The notes under the pieces are model-generated. The model saw only the letters and a list, made by a program, of their open reading frames with translations, was not told the DNA's origin and did not search any database. From an uncultured Bacteroidia bacterium (GTDB taxonomy: Bacteria > Bacteroidota > Bacteroidia > Bacteroidales > UBA932), in contig CACWLD010000001.1 in the NCBI GenBank assembly GCA_902761655.1, positions 38,732 to 102,731 on the forward strand: DNA of 64,000 bases, read 5' to 3'. Made by a program: the position numbers and the translations under genes. Shown here in pieces: positions 9,201-24,675 of this stretch (the stretch's first letter is position 1; each line of letters starts with the position of its first letter).

Positions 9201-10284
9201 AATAGCGGGCGTAATCCTTGCCGCGGCGCTCATTGCCGCGTGTACTCCAAAAGCCCGGATCAGCGGCACCCTGGAAGGGGCTCCGTCTGACAAAGTGATT
9301 GTAAAGCTCCTGGATGTAAATACATACGTGGTGCTGGACACCCTCAAGACCGATGCCGCAGGCAAATACTCCTGCAAGGTGGATGTCAAGAAAGGCCAGC
9401 CGGAGTTCATATACCTGTACCACGGAGACACCAAGATAGCCTCCCTCCTGCTTGAGGCCGGAGACCAGGTGAACGTGACATCCGACACCAAAGGCAATTA
9501 CACCATAGAGGGCTCGCCTGAGAGCGAAAAGCTCCAGGAGGTGGAGGAGAGCTATGCAAACTTCCTTTCCACCGTTTCTTCAATGACTGAGACTTCCAGC
9601 ATTGCAAGGGCTTACATCAACTATTACCGCCAGTGCCTCAAATACATCACCCAGAATCCGCACTCCCTTACCGTGATTCCGGTAATGTACCAGACCTTCG
9701 AGGGGGAGACTCCTATATTCAGCCAGCAGACGGATGCCATCCGCTACCGCAACGTGGCTGATACCCTTTTGACCGTATATCCGGATTCCAAGTACGTACA
9801 GGCCCTTTCCCGCGAGGCTGACAACAGGCTCAAGCTGATGGATATCTACAACAGGGTTGATTCAGCCCAAGAATTGGCATTCCCTGACCTGAATCTTCCA
9901 GGAATGGACGGACAGAGGGTTTCCCTGGCCTCCTTGGACAACAAGGTGATCTTCCTTTATTTCTGGACGTCACAGCATTCACAGCAGACTCTGTTCAACC
10001 TGGAGTTCCTGGGTCCCATCTACGATGACTACAAATCCAAGGGACTTGAGATCTATGCAGTATGCCTCGATACGGACAAGAGCCTCTGGGCCAGCATAGT
10101 AAGGAACCAGAATCTCAAGTGGATAAACGTAAACGACGGACTTGGCGCGGCGTCGCCGGCCGTGCAGGCTTACAACATAACCACAATCCCAACCCTGTAC
10201 ATCATAGAGAATGGGGAATTGGTTACAAGGGAGATTACTACTGAAAGGGAACTGCGCAGGTATCTGGACGGAATCCTAAAATAG
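9187..10284 (+). CDS. Thioredoxin-fold lipoprotein (DUF4369 plus TlpA-like domain) without CxxC
   Basis: 365 residues. The signal MKNYRIAGVILAAALIAAC ends in a lipobox, so the protein should be lipid-anchored. Residues about 25-130 resemble DUF4369, often found in front of TlpA-like thioredoxins in Bacteroidota, and the C-terminal third is the AhpC/TSA-thioredoxin fold (FPDLNLPGMDGQRVSLASL, TTIPTLYIIENG). Where TlpA proteins have WCxxC, this one reads YFWTSQHSQQTLF (about 255-268), so both redox cysteines are missing. It is therefore probably not a classical disulfide reductase. The start overlaps the HIT gene by 14 bases. Confidence 0.8.
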   Translation: MKNYRIAGVILAAALIAACTPKARISGTLEGAPSDKVIVKLLDVNTYVVLDTLKTDAAGKYSCKVDVKKGQPEFIYLYHGDTKIASLLLEAGDQVNVTSDTKGNYTIEGSPESEKLQEVEESYANFLSTVSSMTETSSIARAYINYYRQCLKYITQNPHSLTVIPVMYQTFEGETPIFSQQTDAIRYRNVADTLLTVYPDSKYVQALSREADNRLKLMDIYNRVDSAQELAFPDLNLPGMDGQRVSLASLDNKVIFLYFWTSQHSQQTLFNLEFLGPIYDDYKSKGLEIYAVCLDTDKSLWASIVRNQNLKWINVNDGLGAASPAVQAYNITTIPTLYIIENGELVTREITTERELRRYLDGILK

Positions 10285-10968
10285 CTTCTTCTTGCTGACA
10301 GTGGCAATGAACTGTTTGAGATAGAGAGGTTCGAAGTACGCAATGTCTTCGAATCTCTTTTCTTTATATGCCTCCAGGGCGGGGCGGAGCATAGAGCCCG
10401 CCAGGGGGTTGCACTGATGGAAGAAGGCGTTGGACCCTGCAAGGACGTCCTTGCATTTGTCCGCGCCATCGCCAATGAAAAGCACGGGGCCTTCTGCAAG
10501 CTGCTCGGAGAAAGAGCCGGGTTCTACTATGAGGTTGCGCACCGTGTCGAGGCGCTTGCCTTCCGGGCTGAAGACGGCGGTGTACACCTCCATCCTGCGT
10601 GCATCTATCAGCGGGACAATGTATTTGCAGCCTTGGGGGATGACGCCTTCGTCGGCCGCCTGGGCGGCCAGAAGGTCCAGCGTCCCCACGGCCAGCAGCG
10701 GCAGTCCCGCGCCAAAGCACAGCCCCTTTGCCGAAGACACTCCCACACGCAGGCCTGTGTATGATCCCGGGCCCTTGCTGACGCATACGGCGTCGCAGTC
10801 ACGCGCGCTTATGCCGCATTCGTCCAGCATCTCCTTGATCATTGGCGCAGTGAGTGAAGACTGGCGCCTGGCGTCCTCGCAAAGGCGGGAACTGATAATG
10901 GCGCCGTCACTTACAAGGGCGGTGGAGCATACGGCGGCGGAGGTTTCAATAAGGATTATCCTGGACAT
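10276..10968 (-). CDS. tsaB: tRNA threonylcarbamoyladenosine biosynthesis protein TsaB
   Basis: 230 residues. The N terminus ILIETSAAVCSTALVSDG and the segment VSKGPGSYTGLRVGVSSAKGLCFG (about 62-85) are the ASKHA-fold signatures of TsaB (YeaZ). It supports TsaD in making t6A37 on ANN-decoding tRNAs. It follows cvpA directly with one base between stop and start. The 3' end overlaps the convergent thioredoxin-fold gene by 9 bases. Confidence 0.94.
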   Translation of the reverse strand: MSRIILIETSAAVCSTALVSDGAIISSRLCEDARRQSSLTAPMIKEMLDECGISARDCDAVCVSKGPGSYTGLRVGVSSAKGLCFGAGLPLLAVGTLDLLAAQAADEGVIPQGCKYIVPLIDARRMEVYTAVFSPEGKRLDTVRNLIVEPGSFSEQLAEGPVLFIGDGADKCKDVLAGSNAFFHQCNPLAGSMLRPALEAYKEKRFEDIAYFEPLYLKQFIATVSKKKLF

Positions 10969-10969
10969 C

Positions 10970-11467
10970 TTACTCGGTGAAAATCAGAGCTTTGAGGTAA
11001 GGGAACAGGGCGGATCCAAAGTTGTACAGTGGTTGGTACAGGACGGATTCCGCAAGGGTTTTCTGCTCCACTATCTCAAAGGTATTGTTCAATGCCGTGA
11101 ATAGGACAAGCAGCAGCGAGGCCACAAGAAGTCCGTTGGCAATTGCGAGCACCAGACCCAGCAGGCGGTTGAGCCATCCCAGCATCACAAGCTTGAGGAT
11201 TTTCTCCAATAATTTGCCTATCAGGGTGAATACAAGCGCATACAGGATGAAGAAAACCAGGAACGTGGCCACGTGCATTACAACGGGCGAGGCGTCCGGA
11301 AGGGACGGAGCCAGTGCGGTGCAGGCGGCGTTGGAGGAGTGGAAAGCCATCCAGGACCCCAGAAATACTGATACAAGTGAAGCTGCCTGGGACATAAATC
11401 CCTTTGTAAGTCCCTGATATACAGCAGGGAGCAGGCAGACTAGAATTATGATGTCCAAAGCGCTCAT
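10970..11467 (-). CDS. CvpA family membrane protein
   Basis: 165 residues from the ATG at 11467 (MSALDIIILVCLLPAVYQGLTKG). Four hydrophobic segments are visible, and the opening DIIILVCLLPAVYQGLTKGF with a later GLVLAIANGLLVASLLLVLF is the CvpA pattern. A longer frame reaching 11680 would run through the divergent ileS gene and is not credible. CvpA proteins are linked to colicin V export and envelope homeostasis; the exact role is not known. It forms a two-gene unit with tsaB, divergent from ileS. Confidence 0.88.
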   Translation of the reverse strand: MSALDIIILVCLLPAVYQGLTKGFMSQAASLVSVFLGSWMAFHSSNAACTALAPSLPDASPVVMHVATFLVFFILYALVFTLIGKLLEKILKLVMLGWLNRLLGLVLAIANGLLVASLLLVLFTALNNTFEIVEQKTLAESVLYQPLYNFGSALFPYLKALIFTE

Positions 11468-11528
11468 AGTTTTGTAAAAGACGTGGGAAATGTTTAAATT
11501 TGCCGACTGCAAAATTATACAAAAAAAT

Positions 11529-14500
11529 ATGACATTCAAAGAATACAAAGGTCTGGATCTGGTAAGTACCGGCAACGAAATTCTGGAACGCTGGCGTAAG
11601 AATAATGCCTTCAGGAAATCACTTGAAGTAAGGGAAGGAGCGCCGGAATTCATATTCTTTGAAGGTCCGCCTTCCGCCAACGGAATGCCGGGAATCCATC
11701 ACGTAATGGCCCGTTCCATCAAGGACGCTGTATGCCGTTACAAGACCCAGACGGGCTACAAGGTAGACCGCCGCGCAGGATGGGACACCCACGGCCTTCC
11801 CGTTGAGATTGGCGTGGAGAAGAAGCTCGGTATCCACAAGGAGGATATCGGCACCAAGATAAGCGTAGAGGAATACAACAAGACCTGCCGCTCAGAGGTT
11901 ATGAAATATACCTCCGAGTGGGTCAATATGACAGAGCGGGTTGGCTACTGGGTGGATATGGACGACCCTTACATCACCTACGACAACCGCTACATTGAGA
12001 CCCTGTGGTACCTCCTCAAGAAAATCTATGACAAGGGACTCCTTTACAAGGGCTATTCTATCCAGCCGTACAGCCCGTCTGACGGAACCGGCCTCAGCTC
12101 ACACGAGCTCAACCAGCCTGGATGCTACAAGGACGTAACGGACACCACCGTCACCTGCCAGTTCAAGGTGATTGGGGAGGACGAACTCTACTTCCTTGCC
12201 TGGACAACCACGCCCTGGACCCTTCCTTCCAACACCGCATTGTGCGTAGGCCCCAACATAGATTACGTAAAAGTAAAGTCTTCAAATCCTTACACAGGTA
12301 AGGAGGCTACATATATCGTGGCCCAGGCCCTTGTAGGCGCCTGGTTCAATGACAAGATTCCTTACGAGGTTCTCCCCGGCACATACAAGGGCTCAGAACT
12401 GGTGGGTATGCGCTATGAACAGCTTATCCCGTGGTTCAAGCCTCTTGAGGGCGATGCCTTCAGGGTAATTTCAGGAGATTACGTCACCACAGAGGACGGT
12501 ACAGGTATCGTTCATATCGCCCCTACCTTTGGTGCTGATGATAAGAAGGTTGCCGCAAACTTTGGTGTTCCGCCAATGATGGTGGTTGACAAGGACGGCC
12601 GCAATCAGGCCCAGGTAGACCGCGAAGGCCGTTTCTACAGGCTTGAGGATATGGATCCTGCTTATGCAGCAACCGTAGATCCTTCATATGCTGAATACTC
12701 CGGACGTTTTGTAAAGAACGCCTATGACGATTCCCTCCCCAAGGACGCCCCTACCCTTGACATAGACCTCTGCGTAATGCTCAAGAGCCAGGGCAAGGCT
12801 TTCAAGATCCAGAAACACGTTCACAGCTATCCTCACAGCTGGCGTACGGACAAGCCGGTGCTCTACTTCCCCCTGGACGCCTGGTTCATCAAGGCTTCCG
12901 CAGTCAAGGACCAGATGGTGGAACTGAACAAGACCATCACCTGGAAGCCGGAATCCACCGGAACCGGACGTTTCGGCCAGTGGCTGGAGAACATCCAGGA
13001 CTGGAACCTGTCCCGCAGCCGCTTCTGGGGCACGCCTCTCCCAATCTGGCGTACGGAAGACGGCAAGGAAGAGAAGTGCATAGGCTCCCTCAAGGAGTTC
13101 TACGCGGAGATTGAAAAGGCCGTAGCCGCCGGAGTTATGGCAAGCAATCCTTTCAAGGACGCAGGCTTCGACCCGGAGGATATGTCCAAGGAGAATTACG
13201 ACAAGATAGACATCCACCGTCCTTACGTGGACAACATATTCCTGGTATCCGACAGCGGCCGCAAGATGACACGCGAGACTGACCTCATTGACGTCTGGTT
13301 CGATTCAGGCGCAATGCCGTACGCTCAGGAAGGCCTCCGCGGCCTGAACGGCGGCAAATTTGGCATCACCGCAGACTTCATTGCAGAAGGCGTTGACCAG
13401 ACACGCGGATGGTTCTACACCCTTCACGCAATCCACACAATGGTAAGCGGCACACCGGCCTTCAAGCGCGTCATCTCCAACGGCCTTGTCCTTGACAAGG
13501 ACGGCAACAAGATGAGCAAGCGCCTTGGCAACGCCGTGGATCCGTTCCAGCAGCTTGACAAGTACGGCCCTGACGCCCTCCGCTGGTATATGCTCACCAA
13601 CTCCCAGCCTTGGGACAACCTCCGTTATGACGATGCCGGAGTGGACGAGGTACGCCGCAAGTTCTTTGGAACGCTTTACAACACATATTCATTCTTCGCA
13701 CTTTACGCTAACGTGGACGGCTTCGACCCCGCCGCTCCGCAGGTGGCCCTCAGCCTCCGTCCGGAGACCGACAGGTGGATCATCTCCCTGATGAATACCC
13801 TCATCAGCAATGTCCGCGCTGCTTACGAGGACTATGACATCACCCTTGCAGGACGCCTCATCCAGGACTTTGTCTGCGACCATCTTTCCAATTGGTACGT
13901 CCGCCTGAACCGCAAGCGTTTCTGGGGCGGCGGCCTCACCCGCGACAAGCTGGCCGCATACCAGACCCTTTATGAGGTTCTCAAGAACATTGCAATCCTG
14001 TCCGCTCCTATAGCTCCGTTCTATATGGACCGCCTCTATCTGGACCTTGTTCCGGACGGAGAGGAGTCTGTACACTACGTGCTTATGCCTGAGGCCGATA
14101 TGGACCTTGTAGACAAGGACCTCGAGGAAAGGATGGCCCTTGCGCAGAAGGCTACCTCAATGGTACTTGCGCTGCGCCGCAAGGTGAACATCAAGGTACG
14201 CCAGCCGCTTTCCAAGCTCGTGATTCCCGTCATCTCCGACAAGCTCCGCGCCCAGCTGGAAGCCGTGGAAGGCATCATCCTGAGCGAGGTGAACGTCAAG
14301 GAAGCGGAGTTCCTGCCGGACACCACCGGAATCATCACCAAGAAGATCAAGCCCAACTTCAAGACCCTTGGCAAGAAATACGGAGCCAGGATGAAGGAGA
14401 TAGCCGCAGCCTTCGGCTCTATGGACCAGCAGACCATTTCTGCAATCCAGGCCAGCGAGGCCGCCGCAGAGCAGTACAGCCTTGCCCTCGCCTCCGGCGC

Positions 14501-15302
14501 CGTGCTCCTTGAGCCCGGTGACTATGAGATTTCCTCTGAGGATATGCCGGGATGGCTCGTGGCTAGCGAAGGCCAGCTCACCATCGCCCTTGACATTGAG
14601 GTGACCCCTGAGCTCAAGGCAGAGGGTGTAGCCCGCGAACTCATCAACAGGATCCAGAACATCCGCAAGGATTCCGGATTTGAAGTTACGGACAAAGTAT
14701 CCGTGGAGATCTATGCAGGCGACGAGAACTTCGCCCAGATAGAATCTTCACTTGCAACATATAAGGACTATCTCGCATCCCAGACTTTGGCAGTGTCAGT
14801 AGAAATGCTTACCTTGGACAAGGCAGACGACAAGGCTGTGGAGGTAGAGTGGGGCGATGAGCCTATAAAGATAAAAGTAACCAAGCAACAGATTAATACT
14901 ATGGCAGAAGAGAACAAAACCCGCTACACGGACGAGGAGCTTGCCGAATTCAAGGCAATAATCCTTGAGAAGCTGGACAAGGCCAAACAGGAGTACAACA
15001 CCCTGCGACAGGTTGTTATGCACAATGGCAGCAATGACATCGAGGACACCTCACCTTCTTTCAAGACAGTTGAGGACGACGGTGCCAACCAGCTTTCAAA
15101 GGAAGAGGCCAGCCAGCTGGCCCAGCGCCAGTACAAGTTCATCCAGAACCTTGAGGCTGCGCTTGTCAGGATTGAGAACAAGACTTACGGCATCTGCCGT
15201 GAGACCGGCAAACTTATACCAAAGGAAAGACTTCGCCTTGTACCTCACGCAACCCTCACAGTTGAGGCTAAGGAAAAGCTCGCCAGAACAGGAAAGAAGT
15301 AG
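11529..15302 (+). CDS. ileS: Isoleucyl-tRNA synthetase fused in frame to a DksA/TraR-like protein
   Basis: 1257 residues from the ATG at 11529. Residues 1-1124 are IleRS: the HIGH-region variant PPSANGMPGIHHV (about 47-59), the KMSKR loop in DGNKMSKRLGNAVDP (about 661), editing domain and anticodon domain. Residues 1125-1257 start at an in-frame ATG (14901) and match the small DksA/TraR-like protein usually encoded as a separate gene between ileS and lspA in Bacteroidota; NKTYGICRETGKLIPKERL keeps only one of the usual zinc cysteines. Loss of one A from the A4 tract at 14873-14876 would give the stop IKIK-TAA at once, leaving two normal genes. So the fusion may be real, a frameshift site or a one-base sequence error. 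A start at 11490 is possible but less likely. Confidence 0.93.
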   Translation: MTFKEYKGLDLVSTGNEILERWRKNNAFRKSLEVREGAPEFIFFEGPPSANGMPGIHHVMARSIKDAVCRYKTQTGYKVDRRAGWDTHGLPVEIGVEKKLGIHKEDIGTKISVEEYNKTCRSEVMKYTSEWVNMTERVGYWVDMDDPYITYDNRYIETLWYLLKKIYDKGLLYKGYSIQPYSPSDGTGLSSHELNQPGCYKDVTDTTVTCQFKVIGEDELYFLAWTTTPWTLPSNTALCVGPNIDYVKVKSSNPYTGKEATYIVAQALVGAWFNDKIPYEVLPGTYKGSELVGMRYEQLIPWFKPLEGDAFRVISGDYVTTEDGTGIVHIAPTFGADDKKVAANFGVPPMMVVDKDGRNQAQVDREGRFYRLEDMDPAYAATVDPSYAEYSGRFVKNAYDDSLPKDAPTLDIDLCVMLKSQGKAFKIQKHVHSYPHSWRTDKPVLYFPLDAWFIKASAVKDQMVELNKTITWKPESTGTGRFGQWLENIQDWNLSRSRFWGTPLPIWRTEDGKEEKCIGSLKEFYAEIEKAVAAGVMASNPFKDAGFDPEDMSKENYDKIDIHRPYVDNIFLVSDSGRKMTRETDLIDVWFDSGAMPYAQEGLRGLNGGKFGITADFIAEGVDQTRGWFYTLHAIHTMVSGTPAFKRVISNGLVLDKDGNKMSKRLGNAVDPFQQLDKYGPDALRWYMLTNSQPWDNLRYDDAGVDEVRRKFFGTLYNTYSFFALYANVDGFDPAAPQVALSLRPETDRWIISLMNTLISNVRAAYEDYDITLAGRLIQDFVCDHLSNWYVRLNRKRFWGGGLTRDKLAAYQTLYEVLKNIAILSAPIAPFYMDRLYLDLVPDGEESVHYVLMPEADMDLVDKDLEERMALAQKATSMVLALRRKVNIKVRQPLSKLVIPVISDKLRAQLEAVEGIILSEVNVKEAEFLPDTTGIITKKIKPNFKTLGKKYGARMKEIAAAFGSMDQQTISAIQASEAAAEQYSLALASGAVLLEPGDYEISSEDMPGWLVASEGQLTIALDIEVTPELKAEGVARELINRIQNIRKDSGFEVTDKVSVEIYAGDENFAQIESSLATYKDYLASQTLAVSVEMLTLDKADDKAVEVEWGDEPIKIKVTKQQINTMAEENKTRYTDEELAEFKAIILEKLDKAKQEYNTLRQVVMHNGSNDIEDTSPSFKTVEDDGANQLSKEEASQLAQRQYKFIQNLEAALVRIENKTYGICRETGKLIPKERLRLVPHATLTVEAKEKLARTGKK

Positions 15303-15304
15303 CG

Positions 15305-15862
15305 ATGGCATTGTCAAAGGGGAAGAAACTTTTGATAATGGGAGCAGTATTGCTCGTCATTGACCAGGTGACAAAGATCCTGGTCAAGACCAATATGTCC
15401 ATAGGAGAGAGTTTTCCCGTGATTGGCCAGTGGTTCAGGATAGCCTTCATTGAGAACGAAGGAATGGCGTTTGGAATGTCCTTTGGCGGGGAGGTGGGCA
15501 AGTATATACTCACTGCTTTCCGCATAATCCTCTCTGGCATCCTTATCTGGTGGGTCCGTGACCTTATCAAGAAAGACAACCCTATGGGCCTTCTCATTCC
15601 CCTGGCCCTTATCACCACCGGAGCCATTGGAAACGTAATTGACTGCGTCTTCTACGGTGTCATCTGGGACTACGCCCCTCTTTTCCAGGGCAAGGTTGTG
15701 GATATGCTCTACTTCCCGCTCATAGACACCTATATTGGGGGGAAACACATCACATTCTTCGACCCGGTATTCAACATTGCGGACAGCTGCGTCACCGTTG
15801 GCGCCTTCTGGTTCGTGATCTACTCCCTCTTCCATCCTTCTGTCTTAAAGGAAGATAAATAA
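15305..15862 (+). CDS. lspA: Lipoprotein signal peptidase II
   Basis: 185 residues with four membrane segments. The catalytic aspartates are in GAIGNVIDCVFYG (about 108-118) and FNIADSCVTVG (about 157-167), and FIENEGMAFGM is the conserved Asn-x-Gly-x-Ala-Phe/Gly region. It cleaves prolipoproteins at the lipobox, fitting the many predicted lipoproteins in this window. It starts 2 bases after the ileS/dksA stop, so it shares that transcript, which ends at the hairpin just downstream. Confidence 0.95.
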   Translation: MALSKGKKLLIMGAVLLVIDQVTKILVKTNMSIGESFPVIGQWFRIAFIENEGMAFGMSFGGEVGKYILTAFRIILSGILIWWVRDLIKKDNPMGLLIPLALITTGAIGNVIDCVFYGVIWDYAPLFQGKVVDMLYFPLIDTYIGGKHITFFDPVFNIADSCVTVGAFWFVIYSLFHPSVLKEDK

Positions 15863-15865
15863 ACA

Positions 15866-15892
15866 AAAACCGGTCATTTGGCCGGTTTTTTT
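15866..15892 (+). terminator. Intrinsic terminator after lspA
   Basis: Inverted repeat ACCGGTC / GGCCGGT around a 4-base loop, followed by seven T. It lies 4 bases after the lspA stop. The mirrored A run on its 5' side means it could also work on the other strand, but no minus-strand gene ends here. Confidence 0.85.
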
Positions 15893-15918
15893 GTTGTAAA
15901 TGATTATATTTACGCATA

Positions 15919-21571
<5,653 letters not shown>

Positions 21572-21579
<8 letters not shown>

Positions 21580-22660
21580 TTTTCTTGCCCTCCTTGTATT
21601 TAGCCATATTGTCCACAAAAACAGAGAACAGATTTTCAGTATCTACCGGGCCGCTTGATGCCTCAGGATGGAACTGAGTGCTGAAGAACGGCTTTGTCCT
21701 GTGCCTGATTCCCTCGTTGGTGCCGTCGTTCAGATTAGTGAACATCACCTCCCAGTCTGAGGGAAGGGTAGCGGGATCTACAGCAAATCCGTGGTTCTGT
21801 GAAGTGATGAAGCACTTCTGGGTTCCGGGCACTATCACGGGCTGGTTATGTCCGCGGTGTCCGTATTTCATCTTGTATGTCTGCGCTCCGGAAGCAAGGG
21901 CCATAAGCTGATGCCCCAGGCAGATGCCCATTATAGGGCGGTCTTCCTTAAGCGCATATTTTAGGTGCTCTATTACGGGAAGCAGCAGGGCGGGGTTTCC
22001 GGGACCGTTGGAAACGAACAGTCCGTCATAGTCCTCGCCCCTGAAATCGTAGTCCCACGGAACCAGGGTAACCGTTACGTCGTGCTTGAGAAGGCATCTT
22101 ATGATGTTGTTCTTCATTCCGCAGTCCACCATAAGTACCTTGTAACGGCCGGTTCCAAAGGTCTGGACTTCCTTGCAGGAGACCTGTTCCACCAGGTTCT
22201 CAGTGTCCGGATCGTAGAATCCTGGATCCACGCCGTCGAACACTATCTTGCCCAGCATCGCACCCTTCTCGCGCAGCTTCTTTGTAAGGGCCCTTGTATC
22301 AAGGCCATACAAGCCGGGTACCTCCCAGGCCTTGAGCCACGCTCCCAGGCTGCGCGCGGAGTCCCAGTGGCTGTAATTCTGGGAATAGTCCGATATGATC
22401 AGCCCCGTGCACTGTATCCTGTCGGACTCGAAGAATTTTGACAGCCCGTTTTCCTTCACATCCCCAGGAACGCCGTAATTGCCTATCATAGGGTAGGTTG
22501 GAATAAGAATCTGCCCTTTGTACGAAGGATCGCTGAGGCTTTCCGGATATCCCGTCATTGCGGTGTAGAACACCAGTTCCCCGCTTACGGATTTCTCATA
22601 TCCGAATGAGAAGGCATCGTAACTGCTGCCGTCAGATAGAATGAGTTTAGCTTTACTCAT
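21572..22660 (-). CDS. carA: Carbamoyl-phosphate synthase small (glutaminase) subunit
   Basis: 362 residues. The N-terminal CarA domain begins AKLILSDGSSYDAFSFGYEKSVSGE, and the class I glutaminase domain carries the nucleophile in MGICLGHQLMAL (Cys about 248) plus the His-Glu pair in STQFHPEASSGP. It hydrolyses glutamine and passes ammonia to CarB. The ATG lies 2 bases after the dapL stop. Its place in a run of nitrogen-assimilation genes, not beside arginine or pyrimidine genes other than pyrG, ties it to glutamine supply. Confidence 0.97.
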
Positions 22661-22662
22661 CG

Positions 22663-23862
22663 TTATAGTGATTTAACCAGTTCAGTCAACTTTTCCATAG
22701 CTCGCAGGCTTTTCTCCTTAGTGTTGAAGGCTGTCACCCTGAAATAGCCCTCTCCTCCCTGACCGAAACCTGCTCCGGGGGTTACAACCACTCCCGTTTT
22801 GTTAAGCAGGAGGTCGAAGAAGTCCCAGGAAGGCATCCCGGCGGGAGTCCGAGCCCATATATAAGGCGAATTCTCTCCACCCGTCGGTTCCAGTCCCGCT
22901 TTCTGGATGCTGTCCCTGATGACGGAGGCGGTGTCCAGGTAGCCGTCTATGACGGCTTTTACCTGCACCTTTCCATCGGGGCTGTAAACAGCCTCCGCAC
23001 CTCTCTGGGAGATGTATGAAGCGCCGTTGAACTTGCAGCTCTGCCTCCTGTCCCACAAATGGTTGAGGGATATTTCCTTCCCTTGGGCGGACGGCGCGGT
23101 CAGTTTTTCGGGAACAACTGTGAACGCGCATCGGACGCCCGTGAAGCCTGCCGTCTTGGAGAAACTCCTGAACTCGATGGCACATTGCTTTGCCCCCTCA
23201 ATTTCGTAGATGGAGTGGGGGATAAGGGGGTTACGGATGAAGGCTTCGTAAGCGGCATCGTAAAAGATTATGCTGTGATTGGCCAGGGCGTAATCTACCC
23301 AGGCCTTCAGTTTATCCTTTGTTATTACCGCCCCGGTGGGATTGTTGGGGTAGCAGAGGTATATGATGTCCAGTTTCCGGCCAGGAATGTCCCCTGTGAA
23401 ACCGTTTCCCGCATTGCAGGGTATAAGCACTATTTCCCGCCCTGCCATTGTGTTGGTGTCCAGGTAAACAGGGTATACGGGATCAGTTATTCCTATTACG
23501 TTTTCTGCAGAGAAAATATCCCCAATGTTGCCGGTATCGCTCTTGGCTCCGTCGCTGACGAATACCTCCGATGCCTTGATTCCAAGGCCGGCGTAATCGT
23601 TGTCCACTATTGCCTGGCGAAGGAAATCATAACCAGGCTCCGGGCCGTAACCGCGGAATGTCTCGCTGTGGCCGCATTCTTCCACGGCCTTGTGCATTGC
23701 CTGCACTACGGCCGGGACAAGTGGCTGCGTGACATCCCCTATACCCATCCTGATTATCTCTGCCCCGGGATTCTTCCCGCTGAAGGCGGAAACCCTTGAG
23801 GCAACCTCGGCAAAGAGGTACCTCTGTTCCAGTTTCAGGTAATTGTCGTTTATGAGGCTCAT
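22663..23862 (-). CDS. dapL: LL-diaminopimelate aminotransferase
   Basis: 399 residues. [35 protein letters not shown], and the pyridoxal-phosphate lysine in [16 protein letters not shown] (about 235) are characteristic of DapL. It converts tetrahydrodipicolinate directly to LL-diaminopimelate with glutamate as amino donor, bypassing the acylated intermediates of the DapCDE route. It overlaps dapF by 4 bases (ATGA), and dapF acts on its product. Glutamate use may explain its place next to gltBD. Confidence 0.95.
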   Translation of the reverse strand: MSLINDNYLKLEQRYLFAEVASRVSAFSGKNPGAEIIRMGIGDVTQPLVPAVVQAMHKAVEECGHSETFRGYGPEPGYDFLRQAIVDNDYAGLGIKASEVFVSDGAKSDTGNIGDIFSAENVIGITDPVYPVYLDTNTMAGREIVLIPCNAGNGFTGDIPGRKLDIIYLCYPNNPTGAVITKDKLKAWVDYALANHSIIFYDAAYEAFIRNPLIPHSIYEIEGAKQCAIEFRSFSKTAGFTGVRCAFTVVPEKLTAPSAQGKEISLNHLWDRRQSCKFNGASYISQRGAEAVYSPDGKVQVKAVIDGYLDTASVIRDSIQKAGLEPTGGENSPYIWARTPAGMPSWDFFDLLLNKTGVVVTPGAGFGQGGEGYFRVTAFNTKEKSLRAMEKLTELVKSL

Positions 23863-24674
23863 ACTTCCACGCTTCCTTCGAATACCGTTACGGCCGGACC
23901 GGTCATTACAACCTTCTGGCTGGCCTTGTCACAATCTATGGTCAGGCTTCCGCCGTCCATTACAATTGTGCAGGGGCCCTGGACCAGGCCGCGCTCCACG
24001 GCGGCTGCGGCTGTGGCGCAGGCGCCCGTGCCGCAGGCCATCGTTATCCCGCTGCCTCTCTCCCAGACCCTCATACGGATGACCCCGGGGGAAACCACCT
24101 TGGCGAATTCCACATTGGTCTTGTCCGGGAATGCAGGATCGCATTCTATCACAGGCCCGTATTTGTACAGGTCAAGCGTGTCCGCATCGTCCTGGAATGT
24201 AACATAGTGGGGATTTCCCATACTTACACCCATCCCTTGGAATATGCGGCTGTCTACGGTCATTTCATCCGGAGCGTCCGTCAAGGAATAGCAGCCCATT
24301 TCCACGGCCACGCTGGCTACCATACCATCTTCACCAATGTTCAGGTGCAGCATCTTTATGCCCGAAAGGGTTTCCAGCGCAATGTCCGTCTTTGAAGTAA
24401 GATGCTTGTCATACACATATTTTCCCACGCACCGCGCTCCGTTGCCGCACATCAGGCCTTCGGATCCGTCGGCGTTGAAGATACGCATACTGAAGTCAGC
24501 CACCTTGCTGGTGCCTATCAATATGATTCCGTCCCCGCCAATGCCAAAGTGCCTGTCACTGAGCCTTACTGAGAGTGCAGATGGATTGGCGATTGGGAAA
24601 CGGCCTGCATCTATATAGATGTAGTCGTTTCCCAGCCCTTCCATCTTGGTAAAAAACAAAGTTTTCTGTCCCAT
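23859..24674 (-). CDS. dapF: Diaminopimelate epimerase
   Basis: 271 residues from the ATG at 24674 ([22 protein letters not shown]); an upstream start at 24707 would overlap gltD by 32 bases and is less likely. The two catalytic cysteines are in [14 protein letters not shown] (about 73) and [13 protein letters not shown] (about 214). It interconverts LL- and meso-diaminopimelate for peptidoglycan and lysine. The gene begins 1 base beyond the gltD stop and overlaps dapL by 4 bases. Confidence 0.95.
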   Translation of the reverse strand: MGQKTLFFTKMEGLGNDYIYIDAGRFPIANPSALSVRLSDRHFGIGGDGIILIGTSKVADFSMRIFNADGSEGLMCGNGARCVGKYVYDKHLTSKTDIALETLSGIKMLHLNIGEDGMVASVAVEMGCYSLTDAPDEMTVDSRIFQGMGVSMGNPHYVTFQDDADTLDLYKYGPVIECDPAFPDKTNVEFAKVVSPGVIRMRVWERGSGITMACGTGACATAAAAVERGLVQGPCTIVMDGGSLTIDCDKASQKVVMTGPAVTVFEGSVEV

Positions 24675-24675
24675 C

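Noticed and set aside
11468-11528. Possible T-box or leader in front of ileS
   Set aside because: Only 61 bases separate cvpA and ileS, with no hairpin or Ile-rich short frame.
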